From assembly GCA_013399855.1 (NCBI GenBank), contig VXAY01006172.1, forward strand, positions 307,780-371,779: 64,000 nt of DNA, in the 5' to 3' direction. Below the pieces are notes generated by a model. That model was not told where the DNA came from. It did no database searches and saw only the letters and a list, made by a program, of their open reading frames with translations. The position numbers were made by a program, and so were the translations under genes. Below, one piece after another: positions 36,401-49,555 of this stretch (position 1 is its first letter; each line of letters begins with the position of its first letter). The stretch is from Oxyruncus cristatus. Its lineage: Eukaryota; Chordata; Aves; Passeriformes; Cotingidae.

Positions 36401-39400
36401 TATTTGCTCCAAAAGAAAGCAGGCGTGCATATCTTCCTGGTTCTTCCTGGTTTCTATGCACTGCGAGGGTAGCAGGCGTTTCTTCCTCTGATTCCTTTAA
36501 CGGTAAGGTTTGCAACAGAGTTATTTCCTTTGGGAAATGATTTTTGTTTTATATATTCCCTTAGGAATTTTCCATTTAGGAAAGAACATAATGTTTGGTT
36601 CATATTGTCATTGCATGGTGAGTTTTCTTTAGTGCTTCTTCCCACAGGAATGGTGCTCAGTAATTCTCTCCAGCCTTATCATTTAACAACATGCCAGCTG
36701 CCTGCTTTCTTGTGTGATTGATGGAGCTCAGTAAGTTAGTTCTACACCCGATGTGAGGTTTTATCTCTTTTCATGTATTTTCACCATTAATTTTTGACAA
36801 GTGTCTCAGCATCACTCTTGAGGGAATTGCTTACATGGAACCTGTTGATGTGATTTGATTTCAGGTGTGCACCTTGTATGGGAATCTCAAATGCCATCCT
36901 TCTTTGTGGGCTCCTAATCAGACTCCACGGCATTTGTTTATTACAGTGGATGCAAGCACTGAAAGTGGTCCTGGAAAAGATATGAATACAAACTATTCAT
37001 GAATATGAGTGAAAGTAGGCAAATGTTTTTCCTTAGGTTCCTGTCATTTTATTCATGTTGAATTCTGAATTTCATAACAAATCCTTCTTCACTCTCCACC
37101 CCGCCCCCCCAGCCCCACCCTGTCAAATGGTAAAGAAAGAGAGGGTTGCTACTCTTTTTCAGGGGATGTAACTGTATAACTTAGGTCATGTTTCTGAGCT
37201 CCACCAAGTTAAAACATCAAAGTGAATTTATTCTGATATTTGGCCAACTTATTTAGTCATCCCTCTAGATAAAATGTTTATCTGGATTTTTGGTCTGCAG
37301 TGTGGCTAGAACGTACGCTACCCAGATGTGTTTTCCTAAATTTGATGCAATAGAATAAAGCAAACGTAAATACTCCTTTGAATAGATCTTATAACCAGTA
37401 ATAGTTGAAACTAAGTTAGAGCTATTAGATTTGACTGAACTGTGGCATGAACTTCAGCTGTATTACATCAGGGGAACAAATTGAGCTACTTTTTTTTTTT
37501 TTCTTTTTAAGGAAAATCTTTCCTTATCAGAAAATCTATCTCGGCCAAAATCAGTAAGCGCATTTGTTACTAATTTAGTGGGGTGTGTTTGCTTGTGGCT
37601 ATATATTAGCGTTGAAAAGTGAGCTCTTTCCTGTTCTACATAATGGAGGGTACTATTTGTTAATCTAAGTATTGTGGGGTAGAGCTATCCATAAACTGCT
37701 CAGACAATGAGGAGATTTTTCTAGATTTAAACCGGGGAAAGTTACAAGGTTAGTTATCACATTTCAGACAGTGAAGCATACCTGACACTTGCTATCTCTT
37801 TCCTCTACTCCCCTGCTTCTAGCAGCCCCAGTGGGAATCTTAGTCTGGGTCAGCAGGATTTGAAAAAGAGTAAGCACATCCCATTTCCTCCATAGGCTCA
37901 GCTGTCTGTTAGAATAAAGAAATCAAGGAATGAGATGTTTGTGTGGAAGGTTGCTATCTCAGTACATTAATCATTATGCATTTGATGGTAGGGTATTTAA
38001 CACTTTTTCCTTCATGGAAAGAATGGCTTTCTTCTAGTAAATAATGTTGAATTGAACTGTGAATCTTTTTGAGTGTGCCTCCAAAGCCTTTTAAAGGTGA
38101 GAAACTGTTCCCCTTGAACTCCAGGTGGCTGGAAGTATCTTGCTTTTCTGTCAGCATGCTGGGGTAATAGACAGTGAGGCCAGGTCAAAAATATCTGGCA
38201 AACTTGCCAGTTTTGAGATAAACACATCTTGTCTTTTGCTAGACTGTTGGTGCTGAACATATCGGGAGGTGTTTCATTACATCGCTTATTAGCTCTTCCA
38301 TCTTTTCATTCGTTTTAAGGAAAAGAACAACAGTGTGGGATATGACTGGAGTTAGCAGTTGCCTTGCTCAAAGTGGATAAAAAGTCGTAATTCCAAATAC
38401 ATGGGTGAAGGACTTTTGCCTACAGTGCCAATTGTGAATTGTTTTCGGTGACATTTCTCAAAGACTAAGAGACTAGAAGCGCATCATTAAGTAACGCATT
38501 TTGAAATGAAAGTTAGAAAGCCGCATAGCTTCAACTATGTTTAGAAGAGCAGCAGGAGAACATCGTAGAATGTTATGATTAATAGTAAAGCCCCAATCCT
38601 GTAAGTATGTACGTGCATATTATATGATGGTGACTTTTGCTTTATTGGACACTAACCCATAGCCTGTGCTGAGACATGCTTACTTACACCAGAATAATCC
38701 TCTGATAACATGGGGTTTACACTCTGAAATAATTACTAGTTTTGCGGCTCATCTTATTTTGAACAGAAAATGAACCAGTTTTGGGGATGAATGGTTTCTT
38801 ATTTTGGGTGGGGTTTTTTTTTGGTATTTCAGCCCAAGCTCTAGCTCTTATGTTTAACTGGCAGAATGCCTGAGTGTGGCTAGGGCAGGTGTGCACGTAA
38901 AGAAAACCTGATTGTGTGCCTGTGGGCTTTGTGCTTGTGAATTAGCAGGGTATTTCAGGTGGGAATTTTCTTAATTTATCAGTTTGAGAGACAAGAGTTA
39001 GAAGGTGCACTTCCAGGTGTGCAGAATAATGAGTATCATTGGTCATTGTCTGCAGCACAATGAATTTGGTGACCTAAAAATGTTCTCTTCATAAACACCT
39101 AAAAGTTGCTGTTGAACTCACTATAATGTTACTTCAGGTGGTTACTTTTTTGTTGTTTTCTTTCTGTAGGTGGAGTGCTTCAGGCAGGCATCTGATAAGC
39201 TCTTTGCTGCTTCATTATTAGGTTTAAGTCTGCCTGCTGTGTGACTTGGCAGTAGGATATTTTTGGTCTTTCAATTCTTGTTTTGCCCTCAGAAAATGAA
39301 ATCTACATCACTGAAAATAATCATACCTGTATGGCAGTAACTGGTGGCTTAGAAGTCGATTGTCATATGAAGTAGGATGTAGTTTGTAAAGGTTTTTTGC

Positions 39401-42400
39401 TGGGTATTGTTGTGGAGCAGCATTAATATGGTCTGTGATGTATTTCATCTTTGGAGGAACGCAAAAGTCTGCTTTGTCTGAAATTTATTGTTGTGGCACC
39501 TTGCATGAACAATGAATTTTTACTTTCACTAAATGACTGTTTTGAAACTATCTTTTTTTTTTTTTGCTAGTAAGTCCTGTAAGACCTAGTGAACTCCATT
39601 CTCTTTGTTGAGTTCTCTTCAAAGTTTATAAACTGTGTTTTTTTGACTGAGTTTTACAAAAACTGCATTTCATCATGATGTTCCTTTGTTTTGAAATGGT
39701 TATGTCTCTTTCAGTACAAAAAAATAGAAGAAATTATGGAAAACTTGTAAGTCAAAGACAAAGTATTCAAGCAAGCAATTCATGTGTTCTGTGACCTTTG
39801 CCCTTTGGCTTGAGAAGCCCATTTTATTTCCAAATGTTCTGGCATGTGTTCTCAAGGTTTTACTAATAATAGAGAAATTCTATAATGTGTCTCAAAATAG
39901 AAAAGTAATTTTAATGAGAGATGTCGTGAAATTAGTGTTATAGTTAAGTTTGAGCTTCTAATTAGCCTGCCATCCATTTTCTTTGGTTGCTATGTTTAGA
40001 ATTTGCTTCCAGAGTGTGTAATTTTAATTTAATCATTCTTAGTCTTACTTTTACTCCCAGACACTGTGTTAGTAACCACAATGTTTTTTAATCACTTAAA
40101 ATTGTATGCTAGCTGAACCGGAATTGGGAGTTCTGGAAATTTCTTCAGGTGGTTCAGTATAAAGCAAAGTGCTAAAATTTCAAGTGGAATTGGCAATGAC
40201 TTGGAATTTAGCTTAGAACTTCACTGTCTTGACTGGCTTGCTGATTTTTTAAAGTGTTGATACTTGTATTGTTCAAGGTGTTGGAATAGTTTCCTGGAGT
40301 GACCTTGTATTCATCTATACAGATAGAAAAATATCAATATTACGTGTTAGTTGGATTTTTTTTTTATTACCCTTTGGAAGATCTGTTTGTCAACATGTTT
40401 TTATTTTTCATTATTAAAATATAAATTTTCATTATTCAGTAAAATATAAATATGAAATTAAGCTGATCTAGGACATGTGTTTTACTGTGTACTTTCTGGG
40501 TAGCAGTAATTTGTGGATTTATTCTAGATTTCTAAAACTACACTCATCATCTGCTATCTTAACATGCTGGAAATGCTTTTTGCCCCCACTGGGTGAGTGT
40601 GACTGATGACAATGAGAGTAGAGGTCTTTGGTAGGATGAAATCCTGCCTTTACTGAATCAAGGCAGTGTTCCCACTGGAGTTAGCAAATCCTTGATTTAA
40701 CCCATAGAACTTCACTGTACTTAAATGTTTGCAGAAGTACGGTCTAAAGGGTATGTCTTGATTTCTTGGCCATCTATAGATCCCATTGCACTGAAATGCA
40801 ATTAAAAATTTGCAGGTTGAGGCTCCTGTTTTTTTTAAACTGTTTGTTTAGGGTCAAAGCTTATAATAACATACAAAATGTACAACTTCAACTGTTTAGA
40901 ATTTGTTTCTTTGTTGTAAAATTTTTTCGGTCGTCATTACATAATGCCACATATTTGGTGATTTAAATCAAACTCTCCACCTCCCTGTCTCCATTTAGCT
41001 CATGTTTGGCTATATTTTATACACATTGCTGTCAATTCAACCACAGCTTCACAGTGAAACTCTGTCTTCAACATTCATTGACTATCACAGATTGTGACAT
41101 ATCTGTGTGTTATTTAGCACATCCCTTTGCTTAAATAGAACTTTTGTTTTGAAGGGGTAAGTAGAGGATTCATTGTAACTCACTGGATTCTGGGGTTTTG
41201 TGTAATCTGTAACAGATGTTACTTCAGTCGGATAAGCTACTAATTTTGTAACTCCACTTTTAAATTTGGATTTTATAACACAGAACTTGGTTCTAACTAT
41301 ATTGCAAAATATCATATGTATTTTGGAACATGTTTGTAGCCTTCCTTCAAGAATCTTTTTTTTTTTCTCATCTTGCTATTTCATAGTTGTACCAAATAAC
41401 AAGCAGTTACTCATGCAAAACTGGTTGCAATATTTACTTGTGGACAGGCTATTGAGAGGAAGTCAAGTGTCAAGTATTTCAATAATCATCTATGTATTGT
41501 TCCTGTCAACCATATTAATTTATCTGGTGTCTCAAAAATGCTAAACCCTTAAAAAAACCCCAAATAAAACAAAACAACCACAAAAAACCAAACACACATT
41601 AAAAAAAGAGACAAATAGAGAAAAGTGTATTAGTCAAGTTAAAATAATGTTAATTGTAGTCCTTACTGCAGATGGGACACCAGAGACAAAAGGAATTCCT
41701 CATTTCCGTTCCCATGGGTTTACCCAAGGAAACTCACATAATGATGAGCAGCAGTATAAGACACTAATATATGTTTAAATAAGCAGTAAATTTGCTGTAG
41801 AGGTGAAATGATAGTTACTTTATCCCAATAAATTTTCTTACTGATATCGTTGTCACTAATTCTTAAAATGAAAGAATTAAAATAAATGATGCAGTGTGAC
41901 TCTGTGGTCATAATCCACTATCATTTTGGTTTTGTGGAGGTAGGACACAGCTTTGATATGTGAGAAGTTTCAAAAGAGGATTCTGAATTTAAATAATACA
42001 TGCATTTGGCTCTTGTAGAGTGTTTGCGTTGACTGTCATCATAATGTGCAACCTGTAGTATGCTAGTAGATAGACAGTACTGCTTTGTGGTAAAATCCAA
42101 TTTAGAAAGATGAAGTAGAGCTGTTAGCAATAATTCTGTCATGGAAATAGCAGAAAAAAAGAAAACCACACAACTTCCCTTGAGTATTTTCTTAATCTAA
42201 CTGTTCTTGTTTCCAGAGGCGCAGATTGCTATAGTAATTACTCATGATAATTTCATGTTCACCTAGTGAGGCAATAGAATTGCAGGAGGTAGCTGTGTGC
42301 ATCCAGAAAAAGCATGGGTCATCATTCTGCAACGTCTTTTGTCTCTGCAGTCTTCTCTGGTCATGGTCATGTTGAGCTTCACTTGAAAGTCGAGTATTTG

Positions 42401-42445
42401 GTGTCTAGTGAATTGATGCTTTGTTTTCATCATGGTGGTCCTATG

Positions 42446-42466
42446 CCGCAGTTTTAAAAACTGTGG
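42446..42466. repeat. Near-perfect inverted repeat, 10-bp arms
   Basis: CCGCAGTTTT, one spacer base and AAAACTGTGG pair at nine of ten positions. It lies in a locally more balanced-composition stretch (about 42180-42760) with no recognisable gene. Confidence 0.6.
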
Positions 42467-45400
42467 TTGTGATTAGCACTAGCTGTGGCACTCTCCTAAG
42501 GGTCAGATAATTGTGGCCTGAGGTACTTAATTCCAGCGTACCCACTGCAGCACTGTGGGAACGCCTCAGCTTTTGGAAGTGCTCCCTTGTGGGAGTGACA
42601 TGGTTATTCTTCCTGGTGACAGAGTGTTCGATAAAGATCGCTCTCTGACATGGATATCTTTGCCCGCATTCCATAAAGCTTTAGTCACCTGTCAAAAGCT
42701 CTGTGCACAATGGTTGTTGAGTGAGATGGTCTGCACCGGGAATCAGGCTGCTAATCACTGTTTCTTTATGTTGGAAACTACTTGGAGACTTGCCTGTTTA
42801 AAAAACCGAAGTTTAACTCCAAGAAGAAGGGATATTAAGAATTTTATTAATTAAGTTGATATTGTCACTTATGTTGTCTTACCTGTTTTAAAGGTTTGCT
42901 TCGCTGGTGTCTTAGTTTTTCTACGGCTGCATGCCATAAGTGCAAGGTAAACAAAGGGGCTTGTAAGGAAAAACATATTTGACTTCAAATGCTTACGCAT
43001 TCTGTGTGAATTAAGATATGAGATGGAGACTTCTTAAAAAGCACAAAAAAATTCCGTCTCATCTTGTTTTAGATTTGGTAACTGAGTTGTATTTCCTTCT
43101 CTAAAATGGGGGAGAGGGTGAGAACAGTGGTCAATGTCCTGTGGCAATAACAATGAACAAGCAGTAATTGACATTTCTCAGTTCTCTGTTTTTTCCCATT
43201 TTATATTCATTAACATCTTGCTTTATGAAGATCTAATTCTGCTTAAAAATAGTTGTAAGGGGTCAGATCAATTTACTACCTTGAAATAAATTATTCCATC
43301 AGAACGATTGCCAGAAGATACCTGGGAGCTTGATAACAATTCACCATCATTGTGTTCACTTCAGAATAATTAAGTTTTTCATCTTGTTTTTTGTATTTTA
43401 ATGTTTTTTTTTTTTTCATAGAAGACTTACTCCTAAGTGCTGTGGATGAAATGGAAAGGGATTCTGTATTCTTTAAATGCCAAACTTCTGCTCTCTTCAA
43501 ACTTGATTTCTGCTAAAGATAGTTACTAGGAGCTGAAACCACTACCAACTCTAAAGAAAGCTCCTTGGAACTTCTTGCTCATTTCTTGCCCTTTACTTCC
43601 TCAAAGTTTTCTTCAACTTCCTGTCCAGCTCATAAGAAAGCATTTTGTATTGTTGGAATTGTATTTGTCTTTTTTTGTATTATTAGAATAAACCTGGGAG
43701 AGTGATGGTCATTATTGCCCCAAGGAACATGTCTGCACGTACAAGAGTGGGTTATGTTGCAAGTCTTTTTCAAGAGGGATTAGCAATTTTGAAGTTGTTG
43801 TTGGATGTTAAATGCCCTAAAAATATCTTATTTAAACACTAATAATGGAGAAATCTTGATTGTTTTAAAAACTTACATGACCATTAGTTTACAGTTTTTA
43901 AATGCTTGACATCTTACAAGGTCTACTTAGCAATGAAATAAGCATGGAGAGACTTCTTTCTGCTTGAACACTTTCAGCTGAACATGAGAAATGCTCTTGG
44001 AAATTATCCTCATAATAGTGTTGAGGTGGGAAGTTTTCAAGATTATAAAAATTTTCTGGATTTCAGCTCTGCTTTTGCAACAGTGAATATGAAATTTAGT
44101 AAAAGTCTTAAACATGATCTTCATTTAGAGAAGAGTTCTCTAATTTTTTTTCTTTTTACAATATGTTTTCATTAATAACTGGCTTTTACTTTGCTGTAGG
44201 TGTGTGTGTTGGAACAGAGCATGAGTTTGTTCGGAAAACTTTTAATAAAAAATGATATAAATTAAGAGCAAGTTTTAATCAGTTATAAAAATATATATTC
44301 AACACTGTACATCCAACGCATTTCAGTATCTCCTAAATCTTTCCTGTATCAGACACTTTCCTTTCTTTCACTGCTTTTAGAAAGAAAGTTTGAAAAACTT
44401 ATTTTTATGTTTCTTTCTTTAAAAGCTTTGTGATATTACAAGAAGGTGGCAGAAAAATGTAAAATATGCAATGATAGGTCTTATACAATATAGGCAGAGT
44501 ATTTACTTGGTAGTTTCCAGTTGGTCTAAAATTTTTGTTGCTTGAGACTGCCAGTTGCAATTGTATCTTCCCACTTATTCTGTGAAAAAGTGAGACGAGG
44601 GAGGTTTTTTGTTTTTTTAAAATATTTTATACCTGCTTAGAAAGATGGTAAAATAGATCTTAAGCAAATTGAACAACTACTGTGAGAATTGAAAATAATA
44701 TTAGGAAAAACCGTGACTGAATCTGAAAAGATTAGGATCTCAGATTGCAAAGCTTATGGATTCTTTATGTTCTTCATGTTCTTCAACTATTGTAAAATAT
44801 AGTTGGAAATATTGTTCAGGTGAAAATAAAATAATTAAAAATATGAATGTCATGTTTTTAGAACTTACTCATCCTTAAATTCTGCAAGTGTTTGAATTAA
44901 GAGTCCCAAAATACTTCTAAAATTTATAGCTGATGTCCTGGGAGATTTTTAGAGTAATTTCCAGTGAGGAAAGATTTCTATTATTTTTTTCCCCCTCCTA
45001 TCAAGTACTTACTGTGTAACTGTGTATTGTCAAGGTATGTTTAGTCCTTCCAGCTGCTGTGTGTATTGCTTTGGCTTTCAGCATATTTCAGATGGTGCTG
45101 TTTTGACAGTCTTTTTTCTGTCCCTGATAACAGGCATTTTAAAAATTACCATGATTGTGCATGCCTGCATTATAGTGTGGGAATTCCTATTGTATTGTCC
45201 TGGGTGTTTCAGATCTCAGAAAGCTATATCAGGTTGCTTCTTAATCTGTTAACGGAATAATTAGTAACTAGAAATGTTTTTTTTCCCCTCTTTGCTTTTT
45301 CTGCAAGTGTAAAGTAGAACTTGTATATATGCAGTTATCTAAAGGTTCAGTTGCTACATATTTGAGTGACCTACAATGCTCCCTAACACTGTACCTCACC

Positions 45401-47908
45401 TTTAGAAACTTAAGTCTCTCACTGGTATAATATTTGACTTCCGTTATTGTGCATGACAACTGTAGAATTTTGTGGCAAAGACAAACTTTTCTAATAGTTG
45501 TACTTTTTAGGTTTTTTTTATGAAACTGCTTTCAAAATAGCTTTGGCATTTGGTACCTTAGGTACTTTTTGGGGCCACTGTTTTACATCTATAGCCTATG
45601 AAATGCTGAGGATCTCCTTTTTTCATGGTTATAAAATGGAAAGAAAGCATATTCTAAAATGAAGGATCCATGAGGTAAAAGGCCATGTAAGTTACGTGCC
45701 TTTATGCAATTTATGTTTCTAAAGTATGGAGTAGAGTGTCAATTGAAATATAGCACAGAGTGATAGACCACCTAGGAATTTATGAATGACTCAGTCTAGA
45801 AAGTGGCCTTTGCCTTGTTAAGTGGGATTCAGGTAGTTGCCTCGCAAGTGCAACTGTATTTGCCAGTGTCTTCGGTGTAATTGATATTTTCTGAGCATGT
45901 ATCCATAATAGGCTACAGGTAGCTTGCCTTTAGTCCAAAATCTAGGAATTCTGAATTGTACAATTCCATCCATGATATTATAGAAAGCATAAAATGAACC
46001 ACCTCATCAGCATGGTAAATTCATTGATCTTCTCCTCAAAATTTTCAATTGCATATTCGACAGGAAAAGTGATCAGATATTTGAAGGACCCTATTAGACT
46101 GAAAAAGATTTTACTTTGCTTGTCTCATCAGAAAGATGAAGCTTGCAGGGCATGCAATCACTGGCTAAAGGGGTCAGATGCACCTTATGTAGGGCACCAT
46201 GTAGTGTTGTGTTTGTTATGTGCCCATAACTCTTAAAAAGTGACTGCAGTATGGCACTTCACCTTTTGTAGAACATGAGGTGTGGAAAACATCAAGGGTT
46301 TGGTCAGAGTAGATTGAATGCCAACACAAATACATCAGGTGACGTGTCAGTGATACCGTTGCTCTCCTCTAACCAAAGTATGTCATATTGGTTTTCACTA
46401 CTTGGGATTAATTTCTCAGTTCTCCTTTTCATGGTTAGCTGAGCTTTTTTGCTTGTTTGTTTTGTTGCTTGGCTCTGATTTATGTAGTGTTTGGACTCAT
46501 GAGTATCCTGTGGGTTCTCCGTTTAATTTGGAAACATTACATTTTAAAATCTAAAACAAAAGCTATCAACACATTTTGTTTGAAATGTTTCATATTTATA
46601 GTTCCCTAAAATTCTGTTTTCTTTATCTTCCCAGTCACATGGGAGCTTGGAGAGAACACACACACATCTCCAATGCCAGTGTTGCAGATTAAAAATAGTT
46701 TTTCTCCACCAAATGCTAACAGCTGGTTGGCTTTCTTTCCCTGCTGAAGATGCATCATATAGTATTTTCGTTTTCCTGCTGTTGCCAAATGTTAATGGAT
46801 CAGGCTCTGCAAGTTTTAAGTTGTAAATTCTGTTGCAATCCTAATTACACTTTAACAGCATTTCTGTGAGGCTTTTTACAACTCCAGTCAAGCATCTATT
46901 ACTCCATCCTGCAGATAAATAAAACAGAAAGTGGTTGAGGGAGATGCTTTGTGTTGATTTAAATGCCCATCAGTGCTTCTGTAAGCCAAGTATTATTTCG
47001 GCAACATTTAGATGTTGTGGCACTCATGAGAACAGGTCTCCGAAGTTTTACTCCTCCAGGACAAACCCCTAACGTCTGTTCCTTTCCTTTTCTTGAAGTA
47101 ATTCAGTGCAAATACCGTGGAAAATCTCTCATCATATTGACATTGCAGCAATTGCCTATTGAAATCACTGTCATCTTCGCTTTTCACTCAGGGATGGAAA
47201 GTGTCTAAACACTGTATTTCAAGAAAGAAGACATTTGTAGCAGTATTTTTCAAAATAGCCATTTCTGTAATGCTGTGAGTGGACATATTATATACAATGT
47301 TAAGTTATTACTGAACTGAGTAGAATATCTTATAATAGCTCTTCTGCCTTTCCCCATCTTGAAATACTCAGCAAAACTGTCTTATACCATATTAGAAGAA
47401 GTGAATCTGTTATTTTATTTTGAAAATTCTTTCATAATGTCTGGCACTTAGAGTGGTATTACCTTCATATACGTGATTCATAGTATTTACATGTTGGCCT
47501 AAAAGCTGAAGCAATTACTGCAAGACATGGAGAGACATGAGAGTTAATAAAATAACAGATGGCTGTTATGTTCCTGTGGAAATAATTATATACTGCATTT
47601 TTAATTGCTTAGAATCAATGTGTTGGCTTTGATTAATACATTAGGCTTGCTGGTTATATGGAGATTAGTGTCTTGTGTGGTATAAAACCTGAAAGTTAGT
47701 TTGTTGTCATGTATTATGTGATATGATGGAGATCAATTTCAGGAATGCCTTTAAAATATACTCTGTACAAAATCCTTTCTACACTGATTGTACTAGATAG
47801 ATTAATCTGTTGCCATGTGGACTTGAAATTGGATTGGGTATGCAAAAGAAAAATCTAGATAAGTGATAACTCATTTAATACTCTGTCATTTGTGTTTATG
47901 GAAAACAG

Positions 47909-47951
47909 AATTCTTCAGGATCTTCTAAAGGAAAACAAGAGTGTGCCAAAG
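47909..47951 (+). CDS. Candidate internal exon, 43 nt, unrecognised protein
   Basis: This is bounded by an AG acceptor (ending at 47908, weak pyrimidine tract) and a GT donor (AAAG|GTAATT). Read with one leading base completing a codon from an upstream exon, it encodes ILQDLLKENKSVPK and ends on a complete codon. That matches the phase of the exon at 48019. The peptide is amphipathic and leucine-rich, consistent with an alpha-helix. I cannot name the gene. The weak acceptor and small size lower confidence relative to the next exon. It could instead be part of a larger exon or a chance open stretch. Confidence 0.45.
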
Positions 47952-48018
47952 GTAATTTCAGTGTTGAGTGTTCACGGATGGTAAAATTATATTTAACAGA
48001 TGTTTGTAATTTTTGCAG
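47952..48018 (+). other. Very short candidate intron (67 nt)
   Basis: It starts GTAATT and ends TAATTTTTGCAG, with possible branch-point sequence TTTAACA about 24 nt before the acceptor. Introns of this length are near the practical lower limit for vertebrates but do occur. Phase is 0 on both sides. Confidence 0.45.
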
Positions 48019-48201
48019 GTAATAGCTCTAGCAGATGCAGCAGAAGAAAATCAAGCCAACATGTTCCAGGCATTCACAAAGTTGAAAAGTGCCACCCATC
48101 TGGTGATTATGCTGATTAGTTTGTGGCAGAAGCTCAGCACTGACCAAGTTGCTATTCTGGAAGCTACGTTTTTGCCATTAGCAGAAGATACACAAGAGCT
48201 G
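48019..48201 (+). CDS. Internal exon, 183 nt (61 codons), unrecognised protein
   Basis: This is the best host-coding candidate in the window. The acceptor is TTTTTGCAG ending at 48018 and the donor is CTG|GTAAGA at 48202, both close to consensus. The length is an exact multiple of three, and the frame is open through the exon. The translation starts VIALADAAEENQANMFQAF and ends FLPLAEDTQEL. It is well balanced, helix-forming, with a hydrophobic ATHLVIMLISLW stretch at residues 25-36 and acidic ends. This looks like part of an alpha-helical (possibly HEAT/ARM-like or coiled) domain, but I do not recognise the family and give no symbol. The frame stays open past the donor to a stop near 48301. 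However, that tail (RICKSCLKNAHSQ...) reads like intron, and the consensus donor favours splicing. Confidence 0.6.
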
Positions 48202-49505
48202 GTAAGAATCTGTAAGAGCTGCTTGAAAAATGCTCACTCACAGAGCTTTAAGCCCTTGAATTTACATATTTTCCCCTGTACTTTATTGATGACTGTCCTT
48301 TGAAGTAATTTAAGTAGCCTTATTAAGTTCAATGTTTGGTGCAAACTACATTGATTTCACAGGAAAGTGGAAAAGTAGGAGTGGGTTATAGAATGTGTTA
48401 TTAGAAGATATGGGTGATACCAGTTAAATTCTGCTTAACCTTTCCATGACAAGAGAAGTAGGAGTGTCTCACACAAATTGAGCTGATTTTACCTTCAGTC
48501 CAGTTAGCACAGACAGAATCCTGCCATTTTTTAAGACTCTAATATAAATGCTATATAATATACATGTGCACGTTTCAATAGAAATATAAAGTACCAACAT
48601 GTACACACAGTAAATAGAGCGTATTTAATCTATTAAGCATTTGCCATACTTTGTCCTCAGTGTTTTTAGGATGTTTTATATAATGGATGAAAGCTATCCA
48701 AAGAAAATACTGCGTATAGATGATGTCCTTGTATTCACCAAACCATTGTCTACATAGTCCTGCATTGTGTAGGTATCTTGCAAATTCTGCTGTTCTAATG
48801 AGTGTGACCATGTGAGATTGTGTGCAAAATTTGGAGAATGGTCTGTGAAGAAAAATAAGACTGTATTCTATCCATGCCTAACGTCCCCAGCTAAACACTG
48901 CTTTAGTTGAATTAAGGAATGTTCTCAACTTAATTAAGAGTTGATCCCCAGTTGGTTTCAAGTCTAGCTTTCTTACTGGATTCTGCAATAAAGTACTTAG
49001 CAATAGTTTGCCACTGTTAGAAGAGAAATAAATTCTGACATTAACACATCTTAACACTTTATTTTAGGCATCTGAACTATGTGGTGTACTGCATAACCTT
49101 TCACAAATGACTTCTAGGGAATAAAAAGATCAGAATTATCTTAAGTACATACTAGTTTTAATTTTCATGCTCAGCACAGGGTTTTGCAGTGCACAGTGAA
49201 TCCAGATTTTGGTGCATACCTGGAATACTTAGAATGGTTTGTGGTCTTTTAGACAGCTTGTGCTGCCTTCCAAGTGAATCTAGGATCATCTGACATTTCC
49301 ACCTGGGGGGCAAAAAGTGTTTTGGCATTCTACATGGTATTGACTCATAGTAGGCAAAAACCCCCAGTTCTACTGAGATTTGTTTTGGATGTAGTCCTCA
49401 TTTAAACGTGAAAAATCAAGCTTTGCAGCTGAGGAGTATGCATTCCCATGAATGGAATTGAAAGGAAGGTCCTATGAATCTCATAAAAGCCTGAACAGCC
49501 GTTTG

Positions 49506-49555
49506 TTTTTTTTTTTTTTTTTTTTTTTTTTTNTTTTTTTTTTTTTTTTTTTTTT
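49506..49555 (+). repeat. T homopolymer of about 50 nt with one N
   Basis: T at 49506-49532, N at 49533 and T at 49534-49555. Read on the minus strand this is a poly(A), but the preceding minus-strand sequence shows no recognisable retroposed gene or SINE and no poly(A) signal next to the tract. The N suggests an assembly join inside a homopolymer. Confidence 0.85.

Larger units (their letters stand above)
27561..47908. other. Long AT-rich non-coding stretch, no gene seen
   Basis: Twenty kilobases contain only short frames with no motif. Supported features are a 27-bp tandem duplication (30072-30124), a palindrome (30856-30873), a repeated AT-rich 19-mer (33339-33357 and 33382-33400), a near-perfect inverted repeat at 42446-42466, A/C-rich low-complexity DNA at about 41550-41610 and a C-rich tract near 37095-37120. 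If the exons at 47909-48201 belong to a longer plus-strand gene, some of this stretch is intron, but upstream exons could not be picked out by eye. Confidence 0.5.

Noticed and set aside
42180..42854. Composition-balanced stretch with open frames on both strands (99 and 77 codons)
   Set aside because: No protein family recognised; may be a conserved non-coding element, but conservation cannot be judged from one sequence.
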